Source: Isoetes taiwanensis | Lineage: Eukaryota > Streptophyta > Lycopodiopsida > Isoetales > Isoetaceae | Assembly (NCBI GenBank): GCA_021234155.1 | Contig: JAJEKV010000003.1 | Coordinates: 6,882,413 to 6,946,412, forward strand | DNA length: 64,000 nucleotides | Reading direction: 5' to 3' | In this document: piece by piece, positions 1 to 11,854 of the stretch | Numbering within the stretch: the first letter of the stretch is position 1 | Layout: each line of letters begins with the position of its first letter | Program-made: the position numbers and the translations under genes | The notes under the pieces: model-generated | Seen by the model: the letters and a program-made list of their open reading frames with translations, nothing else | Told to the model about the DNA's origin: nothing | The model's database searches: none

Positions 1-218
1 CCACTATTTGTAGCGCTCGATTAACATCTCGCAATGGCACTCACTGATTGACTGATTCACTGCTACAAAGGTTGTTCTAAAGTTTCCAACTTTGAAAAAC
101 ATGTGGGGTTATTTGTAGCACTCGATTCACATCTCGCAATTGCACTCATTGATTGACTGATTTACTGCTACAAAGGTTGTTCTAAAGTTTCCAACTTTGA
201 AAAAACATGTGGGGTTTT
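1..218. repeat. Tandem duplication, period about 105 bp
   Basis: Two adjacent copies of the same sequence run from the left edge to about 218. The block beginning TGCTACAAAGGTTG occurs at 61 and again at 166. The copies differ at a handful of positions, so the duplication is fairly recent. The first copy may be cut by the window edge. Confidence 0.85.
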
Positions 219-3200
219 ATAATTTTACTAATAGTGCTCTCACTACTAGCATCATACACTTGTTTCACAGGCTTAAAATACAATTCAATTCAATTCAACT
301 CTTTGTGCTAACATCATACTCTCTCTTGTTTTTCGTGCTTAACACAACACGCTTCCTTGCATTTTCGTATATGATAAGGTTTAAAAATTGTGGAAACTTA
401 AAGATTTGTAATGGTTTTGGGTAGGTATTCATCTTCTTTATTAAAATGAGAGGGGGTTGGGTTTTGTGTCGAGAACGTCTTCCCTCTCCCGCTTACAGGG
501 CCCCTTTTTTATTTTTTTGAATTCGCATCTCTCTCATTTTCACTAATTTTTCTGCACTCTGAGTTTTTCTTCTGACGCTCTTCTTGATATCAACTTCCAA
601 ATTGGCATCCCTTCCAACGCTCCTCTTCATATTAGCTTCACCATTCAAATTAGCACATATCATTCTTCAAGTCGATGCAGGGAAACCGATTGCTCTAGAG
701 GTGCAATAAAATGGCTTCAATCAATTGATAGTTTCAGGACGATATACTCTTGGCTTTATTTTTAGAAAGTTATAAAGGCTATCGTTTTCATGCCGAAGTT
801 CCATATGTAGGCTAAGGGAGCCACCCTATTTTGCATCTTCATAACAATATTTTGTCTTTTTGATATAATATACAGGAAAGAGATGTTATGTGCAAACATG
901 TTAGACAAAGCATATGTTTCACAAGAAAGTATGTATCATTCTGTAGTTTATCCTATGCAATTCAGTACAACTTTCTTTTTTTTCTAGTAATTAATAGTGT
1001 TGGCTCTTTCAATCTAGGCCAAAACTACGAAGAAGATAGTTTCGAGGTTTGATCTGCGGTCTTGCCTTTGGCGGGCTCACAACATCCCCTCAAGCCATGT
1101 AATCTTGTGGGCTATAATTTTTTATTTTGGGCTTTGTAGTTATGAAAAAAAAAGGAAGTGAGAAATTTGAAAGATATAGAATGGCTTTTCTTTCGGTGGC
1201 GTTTAATGATTTGTTTGTTAAAAACTTGCAGCATTACCAACACTTCTTATAAAGGTGGAGATAAGAAGGATAGGAAACTTCTCTCTTCTAAAATGTTTCA
1301 AGTTATAAAACAACGTTCTACTATACTCTGCAAGAGGGCAAAGCCTGCCCTCCCTTTGATGCATAATGCTTCATCTTCATTATCTTCTTCTTATCCAGTG
1401 GATGTCAAGCTATGGCGAGAAACAACAGCTTGAAAAAATAATTACATTGTTATCCACGGTAAACATTGGCATTGTCTTTTTCTCATTTGATCTTTCATAA
1501 AGTCTTTCTTCTCATATAGTTTCCTTCTGTAAAAGTGTCAGTGGAATGGTACTGATGGTACGTATGTTGATTGTTTTTAAACCCTCAATTTTCCACTCTC
1601 TCTTATTTTACGAAGACCTAAATCCATTGATCATGATCATCCTTATAGATATCATCATTTTTCTTGTACGTAATCCTCCTGATACATAATATTGATTTTA
1701 AAGATGTGGGATTTTAAAAAAGGGGAATTTATGACTGATTAGGATTGTCTTTGAGTGTTATTATGATCCATTTTGGCATTCCTCCAATTTGAAGAGCCGG
1801 AGTATAGGGTTTGCGTCCTGAGAATAAATGTGATCAGCAATAGAATGTCGAGGATTACATACTATTTTATATGTCCCAAGCATGATAATGAAGGCAACAT
1901 ATATACTTTTTTCTGTGCTTTTAGATGAGTAACTGGGGCACTTTTTTAGCTACATCAGGCTTGCCTTGGTTGTCATGTTGAATCATAAATTGGGCTTTGT
2001 GGATTTTCCCTCCAATGAATGGTCTACAACGAAGTTAGTAACCATACTTTCCATCTTTGTGGAATGAAGTATCTTCATTTTCTTTTCTTGATATCTTAAG
2101 TTGCATATTTTTATCGGTATGCATGTTTCTATGCTATGTTTTACTTAGCGATTTGATTTATGCATTACAAGAAATTTATCGCGGTGGCCAAGGCTGCCAC
2201 GAACATTTCTTTTTACTGGCTTGATGTCAGTTGGACCCCTCAAGTATTTTGAACAGCCACCACGTACATTTTGTTTTACTGGCTTGGTGTCGGTTAGAAC
2301 CCCCAAGTATTCTGAACATGTTTTTCTCGTGGCATGAACCTTGTGGAGGTGTTTTGTTTCTAAATTTGTTGGGCATTTCAAGATGAAAAAATTTCTAATA
2401 AACAACCCATTGATGTTTGTGTTGGAATGTTTTGAATGTTGTAGAGCAATAATTATGCCCCCCAGCATATAGATTGTGGGTGCATACGGAAGGGGTTATA
2501 TATGATGCAAGCAATTCTGACGACTTTCCCTTTAGGACTATTGAATTTTTATTTATGGGTCATTAAGAGAAGATAAGAACTATGGGAAGAGAAATGTGTG
2601 AAATATGGGATGGATAATCTAGGTGTTTAACTTTAATTTACGAAACAATTTTGTCTGGATTCATCATTTGGGTGCATTATAGGTCCCAAGGGTTCCTTTT
2701 TTTTTTTTTTTTTTTTTCCTTTGCCCCTACGCAAAAAAGGGCCTCTTTTCCCTTTCTTCCCCTATTTGATATCCACCAGATGAAGAGGTTTCGTTAAAAA
2801 TCATGGATGTTTTCGGAACGGAATGGAGGGAAAGGGCACTTTGAAATCAACGAATCAAAGGATTGGGGTTTGTACAGAAGGGACTTTTGAGAAAAAAAAT
2901 TCTTCCCATGATCCCATCGTTTTTTTTTTCCCGCCTTGTCGCTGTTAAACTAGCTTTTGGTTTATTGGACTTTAAATTCAGCTCTCAAGTCCCACTGTCT
3001 CTCATCCAGAATTGCGGATTGCATTTATCCCCAAATTTCTTCTCGTTCTGATAATCTGTGTGCCAGTTCTTTGCACCCGACAAATTATGTGTTTTCACAA
3101 CTCACATTCTTGTTTCCCAATCTTTTTCACCCTTCAGCCCATAGCCTATCCTTCTGCTTCAAAACCCAGACTTGTGTGTTCTTTCCATGCTCGTTTTGCT

Positions 3201-3480
3201 GCATAGTGCGCATCTACTTTGAAATCCAGATCTAGAGGAAGCAATCTCTAGTAAATCCGCTCTTGCATCAAATTGGGTCAATTCGCTTTATGCCTAGAAG
3301 CAGCTCTATCCACTTTATAGTCTGTAAACAGGTAATAAAACTATTGATGATGCCGTGCATCGCAAGAAATGCAGAAATTTCATGATTGTTCAGAGCCTAT
3401 CGTTTCTCCTTTTCCGTTACCTCCATCTCACGCCTTCCCTCGTTATGCTTCTCATAACCTAACAATTCAAATCTCTATTG
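219..3480. other. No recognised gene
   Basis: AT-rich DNA with only short frames that resemble no family I know. It contains an AATTC-rich stretch near 280-300 and a run of 21 T at 2697-2717, which could be the tail of a minus-strand retrosequence. Confidence 0.5.
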
Positions 3481-3486
3481 TTAAAG

Positions 3487-3556
3487 AGGGCTTTGATCGG
3501 CTCGAGAATGAACGCTAGCTATATGCTTAACACATGCAAGTCGAGCGTTGTTTTTG
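3487..3556 (+). pseudogene. rrn18: Nuclear copy of mitochondrial small-subunit rRNA 5' end (NUMT fragment)
   Basis: About 70 bp match the start of plant mitochondrial 18S (small-subunit) rRNA. The sequence has the TTTGATC block, then GAACGCTAGCTATATGC, then TTAACACATGCAAGTCGA and CGTTGTTTT. The GCTAGCTATATGC wording is the plant mitochondrial version; the plastid 16S gene reads GCTGGCGGCATGC at this point. Small changes lie in the first 20 bases. Similarity stops after about 3556, so only the 5' tip is present and it cannot make rRNA. This is a transferred organelle fragment. Confidence 0.8.
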
Positions 3557-3559
3557 AGG

Positions 3560-4240
3560 TGGTTAGTGGTTTCACGCCTTTCAAACAACAAAAGAAAATA
3601 GCTTTCTGGTGCTCTTTTCTTAGTTTTGCATCATACAATCTCCTGCCTCATATGTTTATACAACCCATTTACACAAATATCTTCCCTTCTAGATTCTGCA
3701 ATCAAGTACTGAAGTAACTTCAATCACCTGCACAAATCTTCATCGATCCAACTGGCCATGAGATCACCTGCAAGAAAACAACCGAAAATCTCCAATGGTA
3801 GAAACTCCTTGCTCTTTGAATGATGATTTGTCCAACAACAATTCGAAGCCCGAAAATCATTTTTGTTATTTGTGTCTTCTTATCGAAATGGATCTATTTA
3901 ATCAAACCTCCTTCGCCACAACACAAGCATATTCATGCTTCGAACCCTGAAAAAATTTCTAGCTATGAGATTACGTTTCACGGCTGCAAGCTATGGTTCG
4001 AAAGCCATAATGAGTTCAATCACGGATTTTGCAGCCCAAGCTATGAGATTCTGTTCCTGGTCGTAAGCTATGGCGGCAAAAATCCTGGACGGAAGAAAAT
4101 CTAAGGCGGCAAAAAAACTTATGGCTCAACTGTAGCCATGATTTTTTGTTGACGACGAGGAGAATATATTTTGTTCGTTTTAACTGAACCGAAAAAATCA
4201 AAATGCTTTATATATGTCTAGAAAAATGCTACAGGTTGCA
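3560..4240. other. No recognised gene
   Basis: Short frames only. Nothing continues the mitochondrial rRNA similarity on either side of the 3.5-kb fragment. Confidence 0.45.
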
Positions 4241-4245
4241 CGCAT

Positions 4246-4348
4246 CCATGAACAAGGATATACAAACTGTAATTACTTGGACATTTGAGTGCAAGCCTTT
4301 AAGGTTTAACATTTTTTGAAAGTATTCTACTCTTGGTTTGAATATGTA
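4246..4348 (+). repeat. Dispersed repeat, copy A (partner at 13238)
   Basis: A roughly 100-bp block is shared with 13238-13335 in the same orientation. It includes ACATTTGAGTGCAAGCC and AAAGTATTCTACTCTTGG. Copy A runs on into an AGCAAAATAACGAGGGG string, which is also the 5' edge of the SINE-like family described at 6982. Confidence 0.8.
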
Positions 4349-5385
4349 GCAAAATAACGAGGGGTTTCTTTTTGTATTTTTGCGCTTTTTTTCTATGGTT
4401 TTATATGATTTGATGTTCAGATGTCGCGGGATGTACTAATGTGTACATCTAGAGTGCGCATACACCGATCTTGATTTTGGTGCCATCTTTCCAATGGTCC
4501 ACCTATGAATTTCCAAAGCTCATGCATGCAGGCCTCGAGCAAACCCATTTTAGGGTTCTATGGTTTCGTGCCCCAATTTCTTTACTAAACCAGGGACGGG
4601 AAGGTCAAGGAGCTTTGCGGCGATGGTGGTCGCTTTGTGAAGCCGGATGCTAGTTTGGTTTTATTTGAGCTTTGATTTCTTCCGGTGATACATGTGTGCT
4701 TAAGTCCTGTCACCGCGGTTACCACGATTTCTTTTGTGCAAATCTGATCCGTGATTCAGCTCACATAGGTTTTATTTGGGTTGTGCGCTTGATCTCTCAC
4801 GATTCTGCGGGATCTTTAGCCAACGGTTACAGCCGCCTGAGTTTCTGAGTCTATAAGTGATTTCAATTCCATATGATCTTCCACAGCCTACTTAGATCAA
4901 GATGGAATTTTTTCGCTCCAACCAGTTTCCGGCAAAACCCTAGCATCTAAAGCTTGGAAGCAGGCAAGATTTATTGTCGTTGGTTCTTGGAAGCCACTAG
5001 AATTCTATCTGCGTTTTTTTATCAGGTCCGAGAGGTTTGTCCGGCCTTCAGGCCATAGAGTCCAGGCCTGGTTCTGGGGCACATTGATGACGTTTAGGTA
5101 CAGGGGAAGCATCGACCTATTATTATAAAAAGGAGAACAAGAATCATTGTATCCTGCGTGGCCACCACAGCAACCGGTTCTTCAAGGCAACGACTGCTTC
5201 GACATCTTGCGACCAGACCTGTAGCATCGGATGTAGCCTTCTGCAATTTCTGTCATCTGCACAACTGAGCGATTTAGGCCTGCGAATCCCCTTTGGTTTA
5301 GGGTTCTCTGGTGTCAGGTGAGCACAATTTCCATGTTCTTGTTTTTGTGCATACCTTGTTCTAAAAAAGCCATGAAATACAAAGA

Positions 5386-5765
5386 ATCTCTCTTCTTATT
5401 TTTGGCAGCAACCACATCATGTTATTCTGTAGCAGGATTGTTTACAGGTTTGTTCTATCAAATATGAAAATATCATGGATAGCATTTGTGATTGCAGATA
5501 CTTTGTTGTTCTACCTCTCTTAAATTTCTTAATTCTAGCAGCTTCCTATCTCTCATGCTTCCTTTCCTTAGATTATAGGAGGGCTACTCTTCTTATTTTA
5601 AGCAGCAACCGCATCATAGTATTCTGTAGCTTATTTACATTTTTGTTCTATCAAATATGAAAATATCATGGATAGCATTTGTGATTATAGATATTTTGTT
5701 GTTTTACCTCCCTTAAATTTCTTTAATTCTAGCAGCTTTCTATCTTTCATGCTTCCTTACCAAGC
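5386..5765. repeat. Tandem duplication of about 190 bp
   Basis: Two consecutive copies (about 5386-5573 and 5580-5765) share the ATATCATGGATAGCATTTGT segment and the TTCTAGCAGCTT and CATGCTTCCTT blocks. Divergence is about 10-15 percent. No coding function is seen. Confidence 0.8.
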
Positions 5766-6576
5766 TTGGGATTTATATGAGTTGGTATCAGTTGCCACAG
5801 GTATGGCAATGCAGCTCCGGCACTGTATGCTATGATGGCTCTTTGTATTTTGTGATATTATCTTTGCATCCTTATCTGGTAGATGAGCATCAGTTGAGCA
5901 TGAAGATTTTGAGATGTTAATGTTGAGATCTTAATTCTGTTTGTTTCCAAGTTAGTATGTTTCTTGTTCTTCTAATTGTGTACATCTTTTGGCATTTTTG
6001 TATGCAGGCCTTTTACGTTGCCTAGCATAACGTATTGGCTTCTATGGATTTTGTCGAATTTGCTTAGGATCTATCAAGTAGAGATCCGAATTGGCTGCTT
6101 GATGCACATAAAGTTGACATCCGAATTGGCATCCACAACGTGGAAACTATGTTGTATCTATAATGGCACGTTATACCCGGTATGGGAATAGGTTGCATCT
6201 GGCCTATTTATCAATGCGCATCCATGTACATCTCTTCAGATCTCAGAATTACACAGTAACGCAATATTGACTATTTTGAGAAGAATGGGGAATATCTGAA
6301 TGCCATGTACATATAGAGTGCTAGGAAATTCTTAAGCGGCTTATTGACTGTTTTGAGAAAAATGGGTAATACTTGAATGCCATATATATAAGAATGCATA
6401 CATGCAATCATCAATTGAATCTATTTGCCATGGAAATAATTTGTTTGTCTTCGTGTTATTGTGCTTTTTGGTAATTAATATTTAGGCCCATAAAGTTTAC
6501 CTATGTTTGCTTTAGTTAGGGCCCGAAGGGCCCAAAAATTTTTTTAATATAACAATCAACACACAACTACCATTAA

Positions 6577-6980
6577 CATTATTAACATAAACCATTGCAT
6601 TTAACACATTTAAATTAAAATCCCCCTTAAACCCCCTTTGGTTTGGGTGCATATTCACACGGGGGGTTACTCCGGGCAACGAGAGCTGTCGGATGGGCAT
6701 ATTTGCCCTTTATTCTAAGATCTGGACCGTACATAGCGATCCTCGTTTGTGGGGTATGCATGTACAAGTTTTTGTATACTGTATATTAAGGTTTGCAAAA
6801 TACTATAAGGTTTGAGAGGATGTACTTAATGGTGTTAATTTTGTACATGTATTGTGAATATATTTTAAGGGCTCTCGCTGCCCTACGTAACCCCCCGTGT
6901 GAATATGCACCCAAACCAAAGGGGGTTTAAGGGGGATTTTAATTTAAATGTGTTAAATGCAATGGTTTATGTTAATAATG
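6577..6980. mobile_element. Fold-back (MITE-like) element with 110-bp inverted arms
   Basis: The left arm (6577-6686) and the right arm (6871-6980) are reverse complements over 110 bp. Mismatches are confined mainly to the inner 20 bp. The arms contain AACCCCCTTTGGTTTGGG and its complement. The 184-bp centre has no reading frame. This is the structure of a non-autonomous fold-back DNA transposon. No clear target duplication is visible. The right end abuts a copy of the SINE-like repeat at 6982. Confidence 0.8.
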
Positions 6981-6981
6981 T

Positions 6982-7205
6982 AGCAAAATAACAGGGGATT
7001 CTATGGGAATTTGATATGGATGTAAAAATAACAATTCTTGAAACCATAGACCATATATCCTTAAAACAATTGAATGGGTTTATATATAAAAAAAAAAAAC
7101 ATAGATTCAAGATAAAAAATAATCACATTAGCTCACTAGGTACATTGGTTAAAGTAGTTTTATTAGGACATTGAGTTATTTTGGTAGAGGTTCAAGCTCA
7201 CGTAT
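6982..7205 (+). repeat. SINE-like repeat with tRNA-like A and B boxes, copy 1
   Basis: A moderately repeated unit begins AGCAAAATAACAGGGG, includes ACCATAGACCATAT and an A-rich stretch. It ends with a tRNA-like segment (about 7120-7205) that holds an A-box-like TTAGCTCACTAGG and a B-box-like GGTTCAAGCTC. The same order recurs at 42850-43083. Partial copies without the tRNA-like part lie at 8695, 10775 (minus) and 43318. Box order and spacing are those of an RNA polymerase III promoter, but the tRNA-like part sits at the 3' side, unlike a standard SINE. Confidence 0.6.
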
Positions 7206-7768
7206 GTCATATTAAATGCACTGTAATTTCTTGTGGACTTTTCCATACTCCGGTGCTGCTGCGTTGTCAAAGCCAGGAACTCCCTTCTGTACATGTACTT
7301 TAGTCATGGCAGTCATGAACCCCTCCTTCGAAAAAAATTCCTTCCAGCCCCTGACCTTCTGGAAGAAATCCACATTGCCTATGAAAATCAAATTGTTTTA
7401 GACATAAGATGCCACTGAGCTGCATGCATGCTAGTTTTGCGTGGCATCCTGCAATATGCTATTTCGATCAGATAAGGGAGGAAATCCATGACCAGAATCA
7501 TACGTGCAAAAAAATCTACGATATTTGGCAAATATGAAAGTTTCTCCGACAGATAGAACCCCTAAAATCTTAGCCAATGACATAAAAAAAATTCTAAAAA
7601 TATTTTTAGCCAAACCTGAAAATCCCAAATTAATAAGGTTGATAAGATGTATATATCTCATCTAGCTATGTAAGCACAAGAAAATGTTCGTGAAACACGG
7701 GCCTAAAGCATTATGTGCTTACTCCAGCATGGGAGACTAATGATAAAATTAATTTGAAGATATTAAAT

Positions 7769-7936
7769 TCAAATACGGTCTTTCACTTCTTGCTCAAGGG
7801 AAAAAGACTTATAAGCCATTAGTATCTTAGCTTGAGATATAGCAATAACAGGACAACCAGATGAATAAATGCCTTGGAAAATATGCAGCCTATGATGCGT
7901 CCAAATTGACCACAGTAGCCAAATAGACCCTAGATG
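7769..7936 (-). mobile_element. L1-like LINE ORF2 C-terminal fragment
   Basis: The minus-strand translation contains LGSIWLLWSIWTHHRLHIFQ, which matches the end of the ORF2 copies at 9270-9531 and 9606-10735 (LASGWLLWSIWKRRRLSIFQ in the first). It is a short decayed scrap of the same L1-type family, opposite in orientation to those copies. It has no tail or target duplication. Confidence 0.6.
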
Positions 7937-8375
7937 AAATGTCTTCTGCTTAGTTGGGACCCTCTTCTTTGTGGTCACACAAATAGACAATATACAACAT
8001 AAAATAGCAGTCCACTACATGATAACACGCGATATATTGTGTACAATGTTTAAGTGAGTCGTTTCTTTCACAATGAATGCTCATGGAAATGGGAGAAACC
8101 TTTATAACAAATGTATGCAACAGGAAACCCCTTTATATGAAAGATAGTTCTAAAGAAAACATTTTATTATAGCATAGGATGAAAGTGTTGGAGCTCATGG
8201 TTTTGACATGCTATTTCTTAATGTGACACTTGCCAGAGGATCATATCGGTACTTGTTAATGAGTTTACCCATGAAAAAGCGCAGACCGATCACGTATATT
8301 TGCATAGGAGCACACACTGTCTCAGAATTGTAAGTGCATCCACAAGCTCAATGCTGCGAATGTTTTTTTCCTCGA

Positions 8376-8515
8376 AAGCCCTTCGGGTGGGGCTGTTTTA
8401 ACCCTTGACAGTAATGGTCCTGTTGTTCTTTGTTCAATTGTTTGGATTCCATAGGCCATCTGGTTTCTGTAGAGGATAAAAGATTAGTCAATTCAATTCA
8501 ATTCAATTCTAATTC
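8376..8515 (+). mobile_element. LINE 3' end with (AATTC)n tail
   Basis: The segment GCCCTTCGGGTGGGGCTG through GTAGAGGATAAAAG is homologous to the 3' UTR of the LINE at 16590-17717. It ends in a short AATTC pentamer array (about 8490-8515). Only the 3' tip is present, as expected of severe 5' truncation. Confidence 0.7.
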
Positions 8516-8694
8516 TAATTGGTCTTGGTAGTAGATTAATTGAAGGGATACCTGATAATAAATATTTAATGAATTTAGATGGATTTCAACTGGACTAGAG
8601 AATCACTATTGTTGACGTATTAACGAGAATCTTTTAGTTGCTCAATTGACATGATATTTAAGGTGTGTCACAATGTTTGTTTTTATTTCGTGTG

Positions 8695-8815
8695 AATATA
8701 TAACACAATGACAAGGGGTTCCAGGAAAATTTGATTTGGATGTAAAAATAATAATTCTTAAAACCATAGACTATATTTCTAAAATAATTGAATAGGTTGT
8801 TATAAAAAAATGGAA
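8695..8815 (+). repeat. SINE-like repeat, partial copy 2
   Basis: This matches the first half of the repeat at 6982, with AATTTGATTTGGATGTAAAA and ACCATAGACTATAT. The copy ends at an A-rich stretch, before the tRNA-like segment. Confidence 0.65.
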
Positions 8816-9065
8816 AAATTCCAGACATACCCCTCAAGTTTGCAAGTACTCCAAAACTATCCCAGAAACAGGGTATTTCGTTTAATTAGCAATAAAAAAA
8901 TTTCTAATCAATGAGATATAAAAGGGTCCTTCAAGAAACTTATAGATGAGAGTGCGATCTACCCAACAACAGTAGAATCGTCTAAAATGCCATTGGAATC
9001 TTAACGTTATCGTGCTTTAAAAAAATATTATAAAAGACAACTCAAATGAGCATAGCTTGTGATTT

Positions 9066-9547
9066 CAACTCAGGTTTAGATTTTTTTTTAAGGACGACAA
9101 ACTTTATTGAAACTCCAAGCCAAAAAGCAAAATACAAATGCAGAGGCGGGAATAAAGTCTCAGAGGATAATCATGATCCACTGAGTAGAACCACCAGCCT
9201 ATGCATAAGACAACACACTCAAATACGACTCAAATATCAACTGTCGCTTGGTAGGAGCAAGCGAAGAGCAATGGTAAGCCTTAACAATTCTAGCATTGAG
9301 CATTGTTTCTTTTTATGTGTTCATCTCCAGCCTGTTTGGTCTTGGCTGCTTTCTCTTTTTCATGTGACATTGACAAGTCAGCAAGTGCTTCTGGCTGTCT
9401 ATCCGGATACTTGGAATAAGTTGCGGAGCCAGGCATTTCATTTAGCATCAGGATGGTTGTTATGGTCTATCTGGAAGCGCAGAAGACTATCTATCTTTCA
9501 GGGTTTGGATATTCCTCCTGCAGTTGTCCTCCAACTCAGGTTTAGAT
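9066..9547 (-). mobile_element. 5'-inverted (twin-primed) L1-like insertion with 16-bp target duplication
   Basis: A 16-bp direct repeat, CAACTCAGGTTTAGAT, flanks the insertion (9066-9081 and 9532-9547). Just inside the left copy is a T run, then the complement of an AATAAAG polyadenylation signal, so the 3' end of a retroelement lies on the minus strand (9082 to about 9270). The rest (about 9270-9531) is in the opposite orientation and encodes the C-terminus of an L1-type ORF2, with IEHCFFLCVHLQPVWSWL and LLWSIWKRRRLSIFQ. A single insertion with tail, target duplication and inverted 5' part is the signature of twin priming during target-primed reverse transcription. Confidence 0.75.
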
Positions 9548-9605
9548 GAATTTGAGCTTGTTGGAAAGATCTTATTTTAATCTATAATGTTTGTGAATAC
9601 AACTT

Positions 9606-10735
9606 TTGAATTTGAGAAGCTACAAAAACTTGCTTCCTCATGGTCAACGCACAAAGCTTTTGGGCATTCCTGTGGGGGTGCATGTTTCTGCCTCATGTGC
9701 TTGGGATGAGATCATTAAAGGTCTTGAGAACACCTGTTCTGGTGGAAGGTGGCTAAGTTATCTTTGCCTGGTAGGATCACAGTTGCAAGATCCATCCTCA
9801 GCAACACTCTGTCTCCCCTTTCACAAGACAACTATCAAGCCTAGTCTCCCATGGGCCTTGTTGTATCCTCTGCATCCATATCCAAATGCTTCCCCATTTC
9901 TTAAAGGTCTGCTTGCTTCCTGGGATGCGGTTAGATCTTTATTCCATGTTAATCCCCAAGCTGGTGCTTCATTGTCAATGTCATGCTGGTGGCTTCCCCT
10001 GCAAGGTATGCATGATCAACAGCCTTTATGTGCTCTTGTACATCCAAAGACCCAACGGCGTTGGCAGCTAGCTGGGGTTTTAACGATTGCAGCTTGGTAT
10101 GATTCTGGTCATCTTTTGTCATGGGAGGCTTTTCAGACGAGATTTCTGTTATACAGATGGGATCGGCAAATCTGGACTGAGGTGGCTCATTTTTTGCCAG
10201 CCACTGTGCAGCAACCACAGGCTGATGTGCCTATTTGGATATGTGATGCACGTGTTAAGCCAGAAAAGTTTGTTTCTTCCACATACAGGCTGCTTTTAGA
10301 TTGTGAGCCTCTTCCTCCATCCCAACACTGGCATCTTCAGGTTCCTCAACCACAGTGGAAAAGTGTTTGGATATGGACATGGGATAAATTGCTCCACCCT
10401 AAAGTGTCAGCGCTGCGATGGCAAATTCCCCATAGATGTGTTCGAATGAATGTCTTGGTTCACAAGATGAACCCTAGAGTCTCAGATCGTTGCCCTCTCG
10501 GTGGCCAACATGTCGAAACTATTGAACACTGCTCCTTTTTGTGCGATCATCTACGGCTTGCTTGGACGTGGTTGTTCACTCTTTTCAGTGTGTCTCTCAC
10601 TAGCCAAGAGATCCTACTTGCACTTTATCCCCCTGTTTGGCCTAACTTGTGTAAGCGGGCATTTCATCTTGCTTCTAGTTGGATTTTGTGGTCTATCTGG
10701 CAGAGGCGACGTTGTGCTCTATACAACCAGCAAAT
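9606..10735 (+). mobile_element. L1-like LINE ORF2 remnant (RT thumb and zf-RVT domain)
   Basis: An open frame of about 380 codons covers the C-terminal part of a plant L1-type ORF2. It begins at the reverse-transcriptase thumb (LLGIPVGVHVSASCAWDEII, then a degenerate WLSYLCLVG for the usual LS.AGR motif). It ends with a zf-RVT domain (VWIWTWDKLLHPKVSALRW, then CPLGGQHVETIEHCSFLC, where the usual CPLC reads CPLG). The catalytic YADD motif and the endonuclease are absent, so it is 5'-truncated and dead. A small indel near 9770 disturbs the frame. It is homologous to the copies at 7769 and 9270. Confidence 0.8.
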
Positions 10736-10774
10736 TAATCTGTTTATTTTATCTATTAAATCTATTAAACAATT

Positions 10775-10885
10775 GAATAATAAGCTATTCAATTATTTTA
10801 GGGGTATGGTCTATGGTCTCAAGGATAGTGATTTATGCATCCATATTAAATACCCCTTGAACCCCTGTTATTGTGCTAAGTATTC
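10775..10885 (-). repeat. SINE-like repeat, partial copy 3 (minus)
   Basis: Read on the minus strand, this repeats the ACAATAACAGGGGTTC and ACCATAGACCATACCCCT blocks of the family at 6982 and 42850. It directly follows the LINE remnant. Confidence 0.65.
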
Positions 10886-10889
10886 ATGT

Positions 10890-11800
10890 TAACAAGAAAG
10901 CTATCATCTTTATACAACCAAAACCACTATAAAAGACAATGAATAACCCAAGTCAATGCTTAGTGCCCCCATCTACAAAAATTAGGAAGGAAACCAAGAC
11001 CACTATAGAAAGCAACGAGTAACCCAATAGAAGAAAGCCCAATACAACTATTGAATTTAGAACCTAAGAAAACAAGCTCATTGGCATAATTTTATGACGT
11101 CAAATAATGTCATCTTCTGTAGTTTATAACTACACAAAAGACAACCTCATGATACCTCCAAATTTCCATAGTCAAAAACTTCCAAAATGATACAAGCATA
11201 TAAGCTTAGGGATTTTTCATATATACTTATAATTTATAGTCGCCAATTGGTAGGCCACTCGGTTGAAATGTACCAAGATGGCACTCTACTCTTATCGAAA
11301 TTATGAACTATATTTTTTCTCTTCGTGTCTTGAATTAACGAGTCGTATGGATTTGGAGCTGGTGTTATGTCTCCACTCTTATTGAAATGCCCTATATTTT
11401 ACTAATGATAAACAGTGTCATAAATCGTGGCACCATATAATGTGTGCGCAAATCTATATTCTATTGATATATGGGGCCTAGAACAAAATTTGGAGAAGTC
11501 AACGTCTTGTGATGCAACTTGTTATTATTCAGAGCACAGAATGTCCACTATCTGAGTAGGAATTGAGAGTTGGATCACGAATAAGGTGGAGCAGTTCTAA
11601 ATCAGATCAACTTCAAAATCAAGGTACCTTCGTTCAAACCAAACATTGTTGTAAGGCATGCATTAGATCTAGGAAAATGTAAAAGAAATTGAATCTATAG
11701 ACAATAGGATATAATAGAGGTGAAATTTGTGACGTTTCGATATTTAGTTTGGAATAGGTTCTATTGATCTACTATATCTTTATCGTTGTAGTTATTAATT
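10890..11800. other. No recognised gene
   Basis: AT-rich spacer with no coherent coding frame. It should contain the promoter or an upstream exon of the membrane-protein gene at 11855, because an acceptor-like GTGACAG lies just before that gene at about 11823-11829. Confidence 0.4.
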
Positions 11801-11854
11801 GCTTTGATAATTGCCTTGATATGTGACAGGTGCCAAACGAACTATTTTTTCCCA

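Noticed and set aside
9949-10218. Minus-strand 89-codon frame
   Set aside because: Antisense of the LINE ORF2 remnant with zf-RVT motifs.
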